Below are positions 49,460-57,385 of a DNA stretch of 64,000 bases, in pieces. The translations under genes and the position numbers were made by a program. The DNA comes from Roseiarcus sp963822215 (GTDB taxonomy: Bacteria; Pseudomonadota; Alphaproteobacteria; Rhizobiales; Beijerinckiaceae), in NCBI GenBank assembly GCA_963822215.1, contig CAWGGX010000003.1:1359370-1423369 (forward strand), in the 5' to 3' direction. The stretch's first letter is position 1, and each line of letters opens with the position of its first letter. The notes below the pieces were generated by a model that was not told where the DNA came from, searched no databases, and saw nothing but the letters and a program-made list of their open reading frames with translations.

Positions 49460-49856
49460 CGTCAAGGGGTCGGACGCACCCTCCCGTTTCCGCTTCAGGG
49501 GTGGGCGGAGTGATGGCGTTGGATGATTGCGCAGAGGTGGGGGCGAGGCCTGTTGGACGTCGGTGATCAAGCTCTAATACGCGTATTTGTTCCGCATGTC
49601 CGAGTTTCGTCCGGGGCTGCTCCACGTCTTCGTACGGGCGTCGATGCGTCGATCGGCCACTTGCAATCCTCGGGAGTTCCCCTGCCGCGGCTTCACCCCC
49701 GCCGCTGCGCAATGTTTGTTGCATCCGTCTGCCGTATCCCTCCTCGGTCTGTGTGGGGTCAGTCGACGCGATGGCGCGCCGCCCGCGATGGCGCGGGATC
49801 GCATGAAGCCGCTCGCGAAGCGCGCTCCCAAATTGCGCTGTAGCGAGCGAGCGGCT
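49460..49856 (-). ncRNA. Candidate bridge-RNA region of the IS1111-type element
   Basis: About 400 bases downstream of the transposase stop hold no gene. In the IS1111 subgroup the guide (bridge) RNA that pairs with target and donor DNA is encoded on this side. I did not fold the region, so only the location is suggested. Confidence 0.4.
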
Positions 49857-50978
49857 TCATGCGACGGCTTGCTCCTGCTCAAGCGCGCGATGGATCGCCC
49901 AGATGAAGCCGGCGAGTTCGCGCGCGACCGCCGTGACGGCGACGCTCTTCGTCTTGCCTTTGCGCATCAGCGCCCGGTAGCGCGCGGTGAGCCGCATCTG
50001 CGCCTTCCAGGCGATCCGCCGCGCCGCCGGCGGCGCCGCCTCGACCCGGGCGAGCTTGGCCTGACCGATGCGCGCAGGAAAGCGATGGCGCCAAGCGCTC
50101 TCGATCAGGGTTTTGCGCGCCCGGCCGTTGCCGGCCTTGGTGATGCCGAAGCGCCTGACTCGGTCGCCGGTTGAGGACTCCGAGGGCACGAGCCCCAGCC
50201 AGGCCATCAACTCGCGCGGCGTCCGAAAGCGCCCGAGGTCGCCGACTTCGGCCAGAATCGCCGTCGCCGCGACGAGGTCGATCCCGCGCATCGCCATCAG
50301 CGCCGTGACCATCGGCGCCAGCGACCAATCGGGAACCGCCTCCTCGATCGCCTTCTCCAGCCGGGCGATGCGCGCCTTCGCCTCGTCCATCGCGGCCACC
50401 TGCTCCTCGAAGGCGATGCGCTGCTCGAGATGGGCGAAAGCTTGGCTCGCCAGCCACTTCCGGTGCGCGCCGCCCCATGTCTTCTTACCGGGATAGACGC
50501 GTCCGAGACGCAAAAGGAAGGCGCCGGTCTGCTGGCGCTTGATCCTGAGGTCGAAGGCGGCCGTCGAGCGCGCCCGCACCAGATCGCGCATCGCCTCGTG
50601 CCGCTCGTCCGGCGTCCACACGGCGGTGAGCTCGCCGGCCCGCAGCAAGCGCGCCAGATTCAAGGCGTCGCGGCGATTGGTCTTCACCCGATCGCCCGGC
50701 TTGCGCGGAATGAGCGAGGGCGCGACCACCCGGCACGCATGCCCAAGCTCGCCGATCAGCCGATAAAGACCGTAGCCGGTCGGCCCCGCCTCGTAACAGA
50801 ACGTCAGCTTGTCGTGCTTGCCAGACAGGCGGCGGACCAGCTTCGTCACCGCAGCCTCGTTCGCCTCGATCTCCCCGAGAAACCTCGCCTCGGCCGCGCC
50901 TCCGCCGTCAGCCAACCCTACCGCGATACTCGACTTCGACACGTCCATGCCGACGAAAACTTCGCTATAATCTTTCAT
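49857..50978 (-). CDS. IS110-family (IS1111 subgroup) transposase
   Basis: A 373-residue DEDD transposase. The RuvC-like N-terminal domain shows VFVGMDVSKSS, CYEAGPTGYGLYR and RVKTNRRDALNLARLLRAGE; the C-terminal Transposase_20 domain has AMRGIDLVAATAILAEVGDL, PRELMAWLGLVPSESSTG and ITKAGNGRARKTLIESAW with the conserved serine. The protein is full length. It cuts and joins DNA guided by a structured RNA in studied members. Confidence 0.93.
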   Translation of the reverse strand: MKDYSEVFVGMDVSKSSIAVGLADGGGAAEARFLGEIEANEAAVTKLVRRLSGKHDKLTFCYEAGPTGYGLYRLIGELGHACRVVAPSLIPRKPGDRVKTNRRDALNLARLLRAGELTAVWTPDERHEAMRDLVRARSTAAFDLRIKRQQTGAFLLRLGRVYPGKKTWGGAHRKWLASQAFAHLEQRIAFEEQVAAMDEAKARIARLEKAIEEAVPDWSLAPMVTALMAMRGIDLVAATAILAEVGDLGRFRTPRELMAWLGLVPSESSTGDRVRRFGITKAGNGRARKTLIESAWRHRFPARIGQAKLARVEAAPPAARRIAWKAQMRLTARYRALMRKGKTKSVAVTAVARELAGFIWAIHRALEQEQAVA

Positions 50979-51083
50979 GGCTCGTCCTCCTTGCGTGAGG
51001 CTCCGCCCGGCCTATCCGGGCAACCCTCGCAACGCGCATCGAGGGCGAGCCGCCGCCTCAGCGCAAGGACATACAGTCTTCTC

Positions 51084-51150
51084 CCTTGGCTCTTCGACCC
51101 GGGGGTCGCTCCTCGCAATGACGATTCAGCGTGGTCGAAAACCGCTCTGG
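51084..51150. repeat. Right half of the split palindromic repeat
   Basis: TCTTCGACCCGGGGGTCGCT, CCTCGCAATGACGATTCAG and GTGGTCGAAAACCGCTCT continue the repeat whose left half ends at 49448; the order and ending match the inverted form of the 38.8-39.0 kb copy. Confidence 0.75.
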
Positions 51151-51640
51151 GAACAAATCATGTACATATGTCGGGTTTTACGATATATTATGATATTGAG
51201 GTCGGAGAGTCGCCATGTCGAATGACAATCGGGGCGCGGGAACGGGTTGGGCCGCTTCAAGCGCGCATCCTCGCGAAAGCGTTGATGCAGGGCTTTGGCG
51301 CGAAAGGCCGTTCCCGTGCGCCCGGGTTCTCTCTCGGCGCCCCGCGCCCCTGGGCGCCCGCCTTCGCCGGCATGACGATCTCGGGAGTCGCAAAGTGACG
51401 TCGCGCGGAAATCACAAGGTTGTCGATCGCGCCGGCCTCGTCATCGCGCGCCAAGCACGGCAATCCAAAGGACCGTCGAACGCCCCGCGTTCCCCTGGAC
51501 CGCTGCGCTCCCTTGGACCGTCGGAGACCGGCGTCCCGCGACGCCCTATCGGGCCTCGCCATGGCGGCCCGTATTCCGGCGCTGGCGCGTATCCGACCGT
51601 CCCGCGGATTTTACGCCGCCTGAAGATCCCTTCGCAAGAA
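51151..51640. other. Non-coding stretch with a second palindromic repeat type
   Basis: No gene is seen. Around 51330-51390 the minus strand reads CATGCCGGCGAAGGCGGGCG, the hallmark of another repeat common in alphaproteobacterial genomes. Open frames across it lack start sites. Confidence 0.45.
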
Positions 51641-52083
51641 CTTGAAAAGATTGATTCCGCGCCCGGAAATCTGGCGCCCGTGGCCGCCAACGGGGAACGA
51701 CGCCAACGTCCCGGCCCGGGCGAGCCCCGGGCGGGCTCGCGCCATCGCGGCGCCCGGAATTTTCCGCCACAACGCCTTGAAAAGATTGATTCCACGCCCG
51801 GAAATCTGGCGTCCGTCGCCCCCGCCGGGGAACGAGGCCAAGGTCTCGACGCGGGCGAGCCCCGTGCGGGGTCGCACCATCGCGCCGCCGGCATATCCCG
51901 CCGCAAAACCTTGAAAAGATTGATTCCGCGCCCGGGAATCCCGAGCCTGTGGCCGCTGACGGGGGAGCGAGGCCGAGGCCCCGGCGCGGGCGAGCCCTAG
52001 GCGGGGTCGCCATATCGCGCCGCCCGCAAATCCCGCCGCAAACCTCTGAAAAGATTGAATCCGCGCCCGGAAACCCGACGCCA
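51641..52083. repeat. Four tandem ~135-bp repeats
   Basis: The core CTTGAAAAGATTGATTCCGC followed by GCCCGG recurs at 51641, 51776, 51910 and 52045, with spacings of 135, 134 and 135. The intervening parts are related but more diverged. On the minus strand a frame stays open through all units, but the period of 134-135 does not keep one frame exactly, which argues against coding. Confidence 0.8.
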
Positions 52084-52189
52084 CTCGGGAGGCCGAGGTC
52101 TCGGCGCCCGCCGATCCCGGGGCGGATCGTCTCATCTGGCGCGGGGCCGCTCTGGAGACCGGCGTCCGCCTCGACGCCGGCGCCCCTCG

Positions 52190-52894
52190 TCACGCCTCTT
52201 GGCTTGCGGACCGAGACGTCACCGCCGCCGCCTGAAGGCGCGTCTCGATCAGGTCGCGGATGCGCGGGTGGGCGAAGTCGGCGGCGGCGAAGGTCGCGCC
52301 GGCCTCGATCAGGGACGCCTCGTCGAGCGAGGTAGTCATACCGACGACCGCGAGGCCCGCCGCCGCGGCGGAGCGCACGCCCGTCGGAGAGTCCTCGAAA
52401 GCGACCGAGCGGTCGGCCGCCGCTTGGGTCAGCTCGAGGGCGCGCAGATAGGGGAGCGGATCGGGTTTGGACCGCTCGAGTTCGGAGCCGATGACGGCGA
52501 TCGGCAGCCGGGCGGCGAGGCCGAGTACGGTGAGCACCGCATCGACGTTGGCGCGCGGGGCGTTGGTCACCACCGCAACGCCCATTCCGAGCCGTTCGGC
52601 GAAGTCGAGAAGCTCGACCGTTCCCCGAATCCGCTCGACGCCGGAGAGATCGGCGCGGTAGGCGGCCTCCTTCTCGTCCAGCGCCGCGCGCTGGGCCTCG
52701 GGCGACAGGTGCGGAAGAAACAGCTGTCCGATCAGCTCGTTCGACGCGCCGTGGATGCTCGCGTTGTAAAACTCCTGATCGACCGTGATCCCATAGGAAG
52801 CAAAGATTCGCTGGAAGGCCGCGAGGTGTTTCGCGTCGCTGTCGATCAGCGTCCCATCGAGGTCGAAGAGCAGCGCGGCTCCCTTCGCCCTCAC
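52190..52894 (-). CDS. HAD-family phosphatase
   Basis: A 234-residue HAD hydrolase of the beta-phosphoglucomutase/phosphoglycolate phosphatase type. Motif I is LLFDLDGTLIDSD, motif II VVTNAP, motif III Lys in ERSKPDPLPY and motif IV VAFEDSPTG. A helical cap lies between motifs I and II. The GTG start overlaps the stop of the dehydratase gene (GTGA). It may remove phosphate from a sugar-acid intermediate or clear damaged metabolites; the substrate cannot be read from sequence. Confidence 0.9.
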   Translation of the reverse strand: MRAKGAALLFDLDGTLIDSDAKHLAAFQRIFASYGITVDQEFYNASIHGASNELIGQLFLPHLSPEAQRAALDEKEAAYRADLSGVERIRGTVELLDFAERLGMGVAVVTNAPRANVDAVLTVLGLAARLPIAVIGSELERSKPDPLPYLRALELTQAAADRSVAFEDSPTGVRSAAAAGLAVVGMTTSLDEASLIEAGATFAAADFAHPRIRDLIETRLQAAAVTSRSASQEA

Positions 52895-54411
52895 ATCGTC
52901 GCTCCAATCTGCCAGGGCGTGAACTCGGCCTCCCCATAGCCGAGCGTCTCCGACTTCGTCGGCTCGCCCGACGCAACAGCGAGGATCCTGTCAAAGATTT
53001 CCCGCCCCTTGTCGGCGATCGTCACGCCGTCGAGCACGTCGCCGCAGTTGATGTCCATGTCGTCGATCATCGCGCGGTAGACGTCGGTGTTGGTCGCAAG
53101 TTTGATCGAAGGCGTCGGCTTGCAGCCATAGGCGGAGCCGCGCCCGGTCGTGAAGCAGAGGATGTTGGCCCCGCCGGCGACCTGCCCGGTCGCTGAGACC
53201 GGGTCGTAGCCCGGCGTGTCCATGAAGACGAAGCCTTTCGCGGTGACCGGCTCGGCGTATTTGTAAACCGCCATGAGCGGCGTCGTCCCGCCCTTCGCCG
53301 CCGCGCCGAGCGACTTCTCCAGAATGGTCGTGAGACCCCCCGCCTTGTTGCCGGGGGAGGGATTGTTGTTCATCTCGCCGCCGTTGCGGGCGCAATACTC
53401 CTCCCACCAGTGGATGCGCTCGAGGAGCCGGCGCCCGATCTCCGGCGTCGCGGCGCGGCGGGTCAAAAGGTGCTCGGCTCCATAGATCTCCGGCGTTTCC
53501 GAGAGGATCGCGGTTCCGCCGTTGCGCACGAGGATGTCGACCGCCGCGCCCAAGGCCGGGTTCGCCGTGATCCCGGAATAGCCGTCCGAGCCGCCGCATT
53601 GCAGCGCCAGCGTCAGAGCGCTCGCGGGCTGCGGCTCGCGACGCGCCCGATCGAGTTTGGGCAGCATGGCGCGGATTCGCTCGAGACCGGCCTCGATCGT
53701 CTTGCGCGTCCCGCCGGTCGCCTGAATCGTCAGGGACTGGAACAGGTCGCCCTCGACGATTTGATATTCCTCCTTCAACCGGCCGATCTGGAACACCTCG
53801 CAGCCGAGGCCGACCATCAGCGTCCCGCCGACGTTCGGGTTGGCCGCGTAGCCCCATTCGGTGCGCATCAGCGTCTCGAACCCCTCCCCCTTCGACGCCA
53901 TGCCGCAGCCCGTCCCGTGCACGAGCGGAATTACGCCGTCCACATTTGGATAATCGGCAAGCATCCCGGAGCGCTCGACCTCGCGGGCAATCAGCCGTGC
54001 GCTCGTCGCGGAGCAGTTCACCGAGGTCAGAATCGCCAGATAGTTGCGCGTCCCGACCTTGCCGTTCTCGCGACCATAACCAAGGAATGTTGGTTGCCGG
54101 TCGATCGGCTCAATCGCCGCCGGACGCGCGTCTTCGCCGAAGCGATGGTCGCGGGCAAAGTCCTTCATGGCGCAATTGTGCTCGTGCACCCATTCGCCGG
54201 GAGCGATCGGCCGGGACGCGAACCCGATGATCTGGCCGAACTTCCGGATCGGCTCATCGAGCCCGACCGCGGCGATCGCCATCTTGTGCCCCTTGCGAAT
54301 CCGCTCACGGGCTTCAGTCCCGCCTTCCACCGCCGCGCCGACGGGAATCTCGTCGACGGCGATGATGACGGTGTCCGATGCGTTGAGTCGCAATGTGCGT
54401 GGTGTCGCCAT
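52891..54411 (-). CDS. Altronate/galactarate dehydratase family (UxaA/GarD) enzyme
   Basis: A 506-residue sugar-acid dehydratase. It has an N-terminal SAF domain (about 1-95; GHKMAIAAV and VHEHNCAM), then the large catalytic part with GKVGTRNYLAILTSVNCSAT, VHGTGCGM, LQCGGSDGYSGITANPALG and FTTGRGSAYGCKPTPSIK. The conserved cysteines for metal binding are present. The family removes water from altronate or galactarate to give 2-keto-3-deoxy acids. Length lies between UxaA and GarD, so the exact substrate is open. It is coupled to the HAD gene and lies beside a GntR regulator and a PfkB kinase. Confidence 0.92.
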   Translation of the reverse strand: MATPRTLRLNASDTVIIAVDEIPVGAAVEGGTEARERIRKGHKMAIAAVGLDEPIRKFGQIIGFASRPIAPGEWVHEHNCAMKDFARDHRFGEDARPAAIEPIDRQPTFLGYGRENGKVGTRNYLAILTSVNCSATSARLIAREVERSGMLADYPNVDGVIPLVHGTGCGMASKGEGFETLMRTEWGYAANPNVGGTLMVGLGCEVFQIGRLKEEYQIVEGDLFQSLTIQATGGTRKTIEAGLERIRAMLPKLDRARREPQPASALTLALQCGGSDGYSGITANPALGAAVDILVRNGGTAILSETPEIYGAEHLLTRRAATPEIGRRLLERIHWWEEYCARNGGEMNNNPSPGNKAGGLTTILEKSLGAAAKGGTTPLMAVYKYAEPVTAKGFVFMDTPGYDPVSATGQVAGGANILCFTTGRGSAYGCKPTPSIKLATNTDVYRAMIDDMDINCGDVLDGVTIADKGREIFDRILAVASGEPTKSETLGYGEAEFTPWQIGATM

Positions 54412-54441
54412 GGCTTCAGCTTTCCCTGCATATGGTTCCGT

Positions 54442-55164
54442 CTAGGCGGCGAACAGCTCTGGACGCTGATGGGCGACCTTTTCGAGCAGTTCGCCGGTCA
54501 CGCTGAGATGCCGCTTCATCGCATCCCGAGCTGCGGCGGCGTCGCCGGCTTCAATCGCCTCGACGACAGCGCGATGTTCGGCAAGCGCCTCACGGATCCG
54601 CCCGGGCGGCGCCATCAGAATGCGCCTCACCCGTTCCAGATGCACGCGAAGCACATCGAGCACCTCGCCGGCCCGCGCCATGGCCAGCCGCGACGTCAGA
54701 ATCTGATGGAAGCCGACATCGGCCGCATAGAAGGCGGCGCGGTCATCCGCCGTGACCGCGGCCTCCGCCTCCTTCAGGTTCGCCTCGAGCGCGTTTCGGT
54801 CGGCGGGAGCCATCCGGCGCGCCGCCTCGGCGGCGATCTCGGCCTCGAGAGCGCTGCGAATGAACAACCGCTCCCGGACGTCATGAAGGGAAATTCGCGA
54901 GACGAACGAGCCGTGCTGGGGCGCGACGTCGACGAGCTGGTCGTAGGCGAGCCGGCTCACCGCCGTCGACACAGGATAGCGCGAAACCCCGAATCGCTCG
55001 CAAAGCTCGGTCTTCTCGATCAAACTGCCCGGCTCGAGCGCTCCGGTCAGGATCGCCTTCTTCAGTTCGCCGTAAACGGCGTCCGCCTTTGAATGGGCGC
55101 CCTTTGCCAATGTTCCATCCGCGACCCGCGGGAATCGGCTTGTCCGTCCGTTCCCAGCTAACAT
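54442..55164 (-). CDS. GntR-family regulator with FCD domain
   Basis: A 240-residue regulator. The winged helix (KADAVYGELKKAILTGALEP, ELCERFGVSRYPVSTAVSRL) is followed by an all-helical FCD domain (IRSALEAEIAAEAA, FHQILTSRLA, EHRAVVEAIEAGDAAAARDA, MKRHL) whose His/Asp residues bind metal and a sugar-acid ligand. It is upstream of the dehydratase in the same direction and likely controls that operon and the divergent kinase. Confidence 0.92.
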   Translation of the reverse strand: MLAGNGRTSRFPRVADGTLAKGAHSKADAVYGELKKAILTGALEPGSLIEKTELCERFGVSRYPVSTAVSRLAYDQLVDVAPQHGSFVSRISLHDVRERLFIRSALEAEIAAEAARRMAPADRNALEANLKEAEAAVTADDRAAFYAADVGFHQILTSRLAMARAGEVLDVLRVHLERVRRILMAPPGRIREALAEHRAVVEAIEAGDAAAARDAMKRHLSVTGELLEKVAHQRPELFAA

Positions 55165-55516
55165 GTCAGAGGCTAGTCAGCCGTCTCGGTCGCGTCAATA
55201 CGTACCACAGAGGCCCGACGAACCGGCAATTTCTGTCCGCGTCTTGGGCTGTGACCGCAGAGCCGGGCGCCGGCTGGACCTTGAAGGCGGAATCCGAGGC
55301 GGAGGGCGTTGCCTTGGTCCGGTCGGGCGGACTATGTCAGCGCGACGACGGGGAACACGACCACGGTCTGCGGGAACCTCATCGCTGAAGCTTGGGTCGA
55401 GAGGGTCGAGGCGTCGCGGCAGGGCCGACGCGGCGGAGTATTATACAGCGGTGAAGACAGCGCATACGTTGACGTAGAAGACTCTGATCTTGAAAGCCAA
55501 GCGAGGGCGGTTACGG
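55165..55516. promoter_or_regulatory. 352-bp control region between gntR and the kinase gene
   Basis: The divergent promoters of the GntR gene and the kinase gene must lie here. I see no clear palindrome of the TTGTnnnACAA kind and no convincing -35/-10 pair; open frames have no start site. Confidence 0.4.
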
Positions 55517-56455
55517 ATGATACTGATTTCCGGCGAAGCGCTGATCGACCTGATCCCCGATCCCGAGCGGTCGAACGCCTACGACGCGGTGCTTGGCGGG
55601 TCGCCCTACAACGTCGCGATCGGCCTCGCGCGGCTTGGTTCACACGCCACGTTCGTGTCGCGCATTTCCAGGGATGGCAATGGCGATGCGCTGTCTTTGG
55701 CGCTGTCCGAAAACGGCGTCGACCTGGGTTACGTTCTCCGCGACGAGCGGCCAAGCACCCTCGCCTTTGTCATGCGCGGCACCGCCAGAACCGGTTCCCG
55801 TTACGCCTTCTACCTCGACGCAACGTCGTTCGACGGCCCGTGGCCATTCCCGACCCATTGGCCGGAAGCCGGACGCCACCTGCACCTGGGCTCGATCGCG
55901 GCTGTCGATCCGCGGCACGGCGAGCGCGCGGTCGAGGCGTTGAAATCGGCGCGGGAACGCGCGACCGTAAGCTATGATCCCAACATCCGCCCGCTGGTCA
56001 CGCCGGACCGCGATACCGTCGTCGCGCTGGTCGAACGGCAGGCGGCGCTCGCGCATGTCGTGAAAGCCAGCGAAGAGGACCTTCAATGGCTGTATCCGGG
56101 CCGCTCTGTCGAGGAGAGCCTCGCGGTCTGGGCCGGAGCCGGGCCGCGCTTCTGCGTCGCCACGCTCGGCGAGCGAGGCGCGATCGCGATGCTCGGAAGA
56201 GAACGGATCCAGGCGCCCGCCCCTGGAATCGAGGTCGTCGACACGGTCGGCGCCGGCGACAGCTTCATGTCGGCGCTCCTCGCCGCCATGGACAAGGATT
56301 CCGCGCTTGGCGGCGCTTCGTCGGCGCCGGACCGCGCTTCGCTCGAGCGCTGGCTGCGATTTGCGGCCGCCGCATCGGCGATCACCTGCACCCGTAAGGG
56401 CTCGAACCCGCCGACCCGCGCTGAGGTCGAAACTGCGCTTGAGAGGCGATCTTGA
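55517..56455 (+). CDS. PfkB-family carbohydrate kinase
   Basis: A 312-residue ribokinase/fructokinase-type protein. It begins MILISGEALIDLIPD, has the sugar-site GGSPYNVAIGLARLG and the second PfkB signature DTVGAGDSFMSAL with the catalytic Asp. ATG 55517 begins right at the first strand; a TTG nine codons upstream is less likely. It phosphorylates a sugar or 2-keto-3-deoxy acid. The gene is divergent from gntR. Together with the dehydratase it could form a short sugar-acid route, but a fructokinase role is equally consistent. Confidence 0.9.
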   Translation: MILISGEALIDLIPDPERSNAYDAVLGGSPYNVAIGLARLGSHATFVSRISRDGNGDALSLALSENGVDLGYVLRDERPSTLAFVMRGTARTGSRYAFYLDATSFDGPWPFPTHWPEAGRHLHLGSIAAVDPRHGERAVEALKSARERATVSYDPNIRPLVTPDRDTVVALVERQAALAHVVKASEEDLQWLYPGRSVEESLAVWAGAGPRFCVATLGERGAIAMLGRERIQAPAPGIEVVDTVGAGDSFMSALLAAMDKDSALGGASSAPDRASLERWLRFAAAASAITCTRKGSNPPTRAEVETALERRS

Positions 56456-56546
56456 CCCCGCATAGGCCCTTTGGCGACAAAGTGTAGCATTGCGGGGGCT
56501 CGACCGCCGGTCTAAGAAGCGGCGCAAACCAAACAGGACAGATCGC

Positions 56547-56957
56547 ATGGCATCGACTGAACTTGCGCCCGGCAAGCTGCGTCCGCGCCCGCTGTCGCCG
56601 CATCTCCTCATCTATCAATTCACGATCACGATGGTGATGTCGATCGTGCATCGCATCTGCGGCGCAGGTCTGTATGTCGGCGTCCTATTGCTGGCGTGGT
56701 TCCTGATCGCCGCCTCAATGGACGCGGCCGCGTTCGGCGTCTTCTCGTGGTTCATCAGTTCGATCATCGGACAGCTCGTGCTGTTCGGCTTCACTTGGGC
56801 GCTCTTCACCCACCTGTTTGGCGGCCTTCGCCATTTCATCTGGGACGCCGGCTACGGCCTCGAGGCGCCGACCCGCGATTATCTGGCCTGGGCGACGGCG
56901 GCGTTCGGCTTCGGGCTGGCCGTCATCGTCTGGGCGATCGGCTATTTTGTCTGGTAA
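56547..56957 (+). CDS. sdhC: Succinate dehydrogenase cytochrome b556 subunit SdhC
   Basis: A 136-residue protein with three membrane helices. PLSPHLLIYQFTITMVMSIV, HRICGAGLYVG and HLFGGLRHFIWDAG are the family signatures; the histidine in the last (GLRH) is the usual heme ligand. The ATG at 56547 follows AGGACAG. SdhC and SdhD anchor the enzyme in the inner membrane and bind heme b and ubiquinone. First gene of the sdhCDAB operon. Confidence 0.95.
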   Translation: MASTELAPGKLRPRPLSPHLLIYQFTITMVMSIVHRICGAGLYVGVLLLAWFLIAASMDAAAFGVFSWFISSIIGQLVLFGFTWALFTHLFGGLRHFIWDAGYGLEAPTRDYLAWATAAFGFGLAVIVWAIGYFVW

Positions 56958-56969
56958 GGGGCGCATCTG

Positions 56970-57359
56970 ATGTCTGGCAATTCCGACGGCCTTCGCACAC
57001 CTCTTGGCCGGGTTCGGTTTCTCGGGTCCTCGCGGAAGGGAACGGGAGAGAACTGGACCTTGCATGTGACCGCGATCGCGCTCGTTCCCTTGAGCCTGAT
57101 CTTCGTCCTGATGATGCTCGCGCTCCTGCATATGGACTACAACGGCGTGCGCGCCACACTCGGCCAGCCCATTCCTGCGATCCTGCTCATCGCCTTCATT
57201 CTCGCGGGCGTCGTGCATATGCACATCGGCATGAAGTCGATCATTCTCGACTATGTCCAGGGCCATGCCTGCGCCTGGGTGCTTCTCGCCAACTCCTGCT
57301 TCGCCGTGCTGCTTGGGCTCGCCTGCGTCTACGCAACGCTGCGAATCAGCTTCACCTGA
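56970..57359 (+). CDS. sdhD: Succinate dehydrogenase membrane anchor SdhD
   Basis: A 129-residue protein with three membrane helices. LGSSRKGTGENWTLHVTAIA and VVHMHIGMKSIILDYV are typical of alphaproteobacterial SdhD; the histidines in the second are heme-ligand candidates. It starts 12 bases after sdhC. Confidence 0.94.
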   Translation: MSGNSDGLRTPLGRVRFLGSSRKGTGENWTLHVTAIALVPLSLIFVLMMLALLHMDYNGVRATLGQPIPAILLIAFILAGVVHMHIGMKSIILDYVQGHACAWVLLANSCFAVLLGLACVYATLRISFT

Positions 57360-57385
57360 AAACGCCAACAGAACGGACCATCGCA

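Larger units (their letters stand above)
49449..51083 (-). mobile_element. IS110/IS1111-type element inserted in a palindromic repeat
   Basis: The element lies between the two halves of the repeat. Subterminal inverted repeats TATGTCCTT (49451-49459) and AAGGACATA (51065-51073) mark its ends. One transposase gene is present, with about 400 bases of non-coding DNA on its 3' side and about 100 on its 5' side, the layout of the IS1111 subgroup. Such elements make no target duplication and often choose palindromic repeats as targets. End positions are within a few bases. Confidence 0.8.

Noticed and set aside
49008..49526. Plus-strand frame of 172 codons
   Set aside because: It crosses the palindromic repeat and the end of the IS element, so it cannot be one gene.
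51641..52083. CRISPR array
   Set aside because: The units are ~135 bp with related, not unique, intervening sequence and no cas genes nearby.
51546..52994. Minus-strand frame running through the tandem repeats
   Set aside because: It overlaps the HAD gene in another frame, and the 134-135-bp period does not preserve one frame; no domain or start site.
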